A stretch of 64,000 bases of DNA from Lacinutrix neustonica (GTDB taxonomy: Bacteria; Bacteroidota; Bacteroidia; Flavobacteriales; Flavobacteriaceae). Below are positions 62,826 through 64,000 of this stretch, one piece after another. The position numbers and the translations under genes were made by a program. Each line of letters begins with the position of its first letter. Positions within the stretch are counted from its first letter, which is position 1. The stretch spans positions 2,335,501 through 2,399,500 of the forward strand of contig NZ_CP113088.1 in NCBI RefSeq assembly GCF_026625145.1, in the 5' to 3' direction. The notes under the pieces were generated by a model that made no database searches, had not been told where the DNA came from, and saw only the letters and a list, made by a program, of their open reading frames with translations.

Positions 62826-63533
62826 ATGATAATTACTTCAAACCTTTCGAAAACATATAATACAAACACGGTTTTAAACATTGAGAGCTTAGAGATACCA
62901 AAAGGTCAGAGTTTTGGTTTAGTGGGCAACAATGGTGCTGGAAAAACGACCTATTTTAGTTTACTATTAGATTTGATTCAGCCAACAACAGGCTATATAA
63001 AAAATAACAATGTGCGCGTTCACGAAAGCGAAGACTGGAAACCGTTTACTTCTGCCTTTATTGATGAAACCTTTTTAATTGGTTACTTAACCCCTGAAGA
63101 ATATTTTTACTTTATTGGCGAATTGCGGGGGCAAAATAAAGCAGATGTCGATGCCTTACTCGCTCAGTTCGAAGATTTTTTCCACGGTGAAATTCTTCTG
63201 CAAAAAAAGTACTTACGCGATTTAAGTAAGGGTAACCAAAAGAAAGCAGGCATTGTAGCCGCACTTATAGGGCATCCGAAGTGATTATTCTTGATGAGCC
63301 TTTTGCTAATCTCGATCCCACCACTCAAATTAGATTAAAAGGGATTTTAAGAGATTTGGCAGAAAAAAAAGGAGTTACTGTTTTGGTTTCAAGTCATGAC
63401 TTGTCACACGTTACAGACGTTTGTGAGCGTATTGTTGTGCTTGAAAAAGGTAAAGTGGTTAAGGATTTAGAAACTAACCCAGCAACCTTAAAAGAATTAG
63501 AAGCTCATTTTTCTCGGAGTGGTTGAGGTGTAG
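62826..63533 (+). CDS. ABC transporter ATP-binding protein; one or two frame lesions
   Basis: 235 residues after restoring CCGGA at 63276 (GHPEVIILDEPFANLDP) and TCCGGA at 63512 (HFSGVVEV). Without the second repair it ends at 63526 as HFSRSG. Walker A is VGNNGAGKTT, the signature segment is LRDLSKGNQKK, and Walker B lies around the first lesion. It partners the upstream permease; the substrate is unknown. Confidence 0.9.
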
Positions 63534-63670
63534 TTCTTTTCTATTTTAAATCACATTTTCTTTATTAATTGGCATAAAGTCAAAAAGATGCTTATTTTTA
63601 CGTGCTTTTGCAATAGTTATATACTATTTTCAAAAGAATAAAGTTATGTATTAGACTAAATACAAGACCG

Positions 63671-64000
63671 TTGAAAATAGCACACAAATCAATATTAATA
63701 GTAGTAATTTCTGCACTAACCATAACGGGTTGTTCTCGAAAGAACGACAGTTTTGTAAGTCGAAATTTTCACGCGGTAACGGCAGAATACAACACGTTAT
63801 TTAATGGAAACAACGCCTTAGAAAAAGGAAGAGAAAATCTCAACAGTGCTTATAGAGACAACTACTGGGCTGTTTTACCCGTAGAACGCATGCAAATTGC
63901 CGAAGAGATTATGCTTCCGGGGCAGTCTAAAAATGCAGATTTTACTGTAGCTGAAGAAAAGGCGGTAAAAGCCATACAACAACATGGTATGAATATTAAA
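63671..64000 (+). CDS. SprE/PorW-like type IX secretion lipoprotein, truncated by window end
   Basis: 110 codons are present from a TTG start. A signal peptide with lipobox (TITGCS) is followed by FVSRNFHAVTAEYNTLFNG and GRENLNSAYRDNYWAVLPVER, which match the N-terminus of the PorW/SprE family needed for type IX secretion and gliding. The rest lies outside the window. Confidence 0.7.
   Translation, partial: MKIAHKSILIVVISALTITGCSRKNDSFVSRNFHAVTAEYNTLFNGNNALEKGRENLNSAYRDNYWAVLPVERMQIAEEIMLPGQSKNADFTVAEEKAVKAIQQHGMNIK

Noticed and set aside
4764..63518. Site-specific mutagenesis of CCGGA in vivo as the cause of the lesions
   Set aside because: Essential genes such as purD are hit and about half of the motif sites are intact; consensus error is more likely, though only independent reads can decide.

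Overview
The window comes from a low-GC Bacteroidota, most likely a marine-type member of the Flavobacteriaceae. Supporting signs are the -7 promoter motif TAnnTTTG upstream of several genes, the gene order purD - DUF6341 - DUF6427 - upp - DUF4254, a SprE/PorW-like type IX secretion lipoprotein at the right edge, a DUF5687-type ABC exporter, and the MKTQN-type double-glycine leaders of Bacteroidota lanthipeptides. I cannot fix the genus.

Region 1 (1-13000) is a RiPP (lanthipeptide-like) locus. On the + strand, 15 recognisable precursor genes plus one copy without an ATG lie in tandem (1-3703). Converging on them, on the - strand, is a processing and export operon: an HlyD-type adaptor, a C39 peptidase-ABC exporter (LanT type), a full-length LanB dehydratase and two MDR-family reductases of LanJ type. 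I find no LanC cyclase in the window, and nine of the 16 cores contain no cysteine. The product class may therefore be dehydrated and reduced (D-amino-acid) peptides rather than ring-rich lanthipeptides.

Region 2 (13260-17620) is housekeeping: an M23 peptidase, a GH3-like acyl-adenylate protein and a DUF6909-like protein.

Region 3 (17630-54870) is one large exopolysaccharide/capsule locus. It holds Wzz, RmlBACD (dTDP-L-rhamnose), WecBC (UDP-ManNAcA), a two-domain oxidoreductase pair, two heparinase/alginate-lyase-like proteins, Wzx, three Wzy/ligase-like membrane proteins and several glycosyltransferases. It also holds a formyltransferase, a 2OG-Fe dioxygenase with an aldo/keto reductase, a complete Pgl-type bacillosamine module (PglF, E, D, C), Ugd and a UDP-glucuronate decarboxylase, a second and third phosphoglycosyl transferase, and a PaaK/CapK-like adenylate ligase.

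Region 4 (55000-64000) is housekeeping: purD, DUF6341, DUF6427, upp, DUF4254, a heptosyltransferase-like GT9, a PaaE-like ferredoxin reductase, an ABC exporter and the start of sprE/porW.

The most striking non-gene signal is that about 25 otherwise normal genes are broken by single-base lesions, and I can place 39 of these lesions on the sequence CCGGA/TCCGG. They fall into four stereotyped classes: CCGGA to CCGAGA, CCGGA to CCGA (or TCCGG to TCGG), CCGGA to CCGTGA, and CCGGAA to CCGTAA. Repairing the motif restores every frame. This looks like systematic consensus error at a modified base, so the broken genes should be read as intact in the organism and the motif as evidence for a DNA modification activity.
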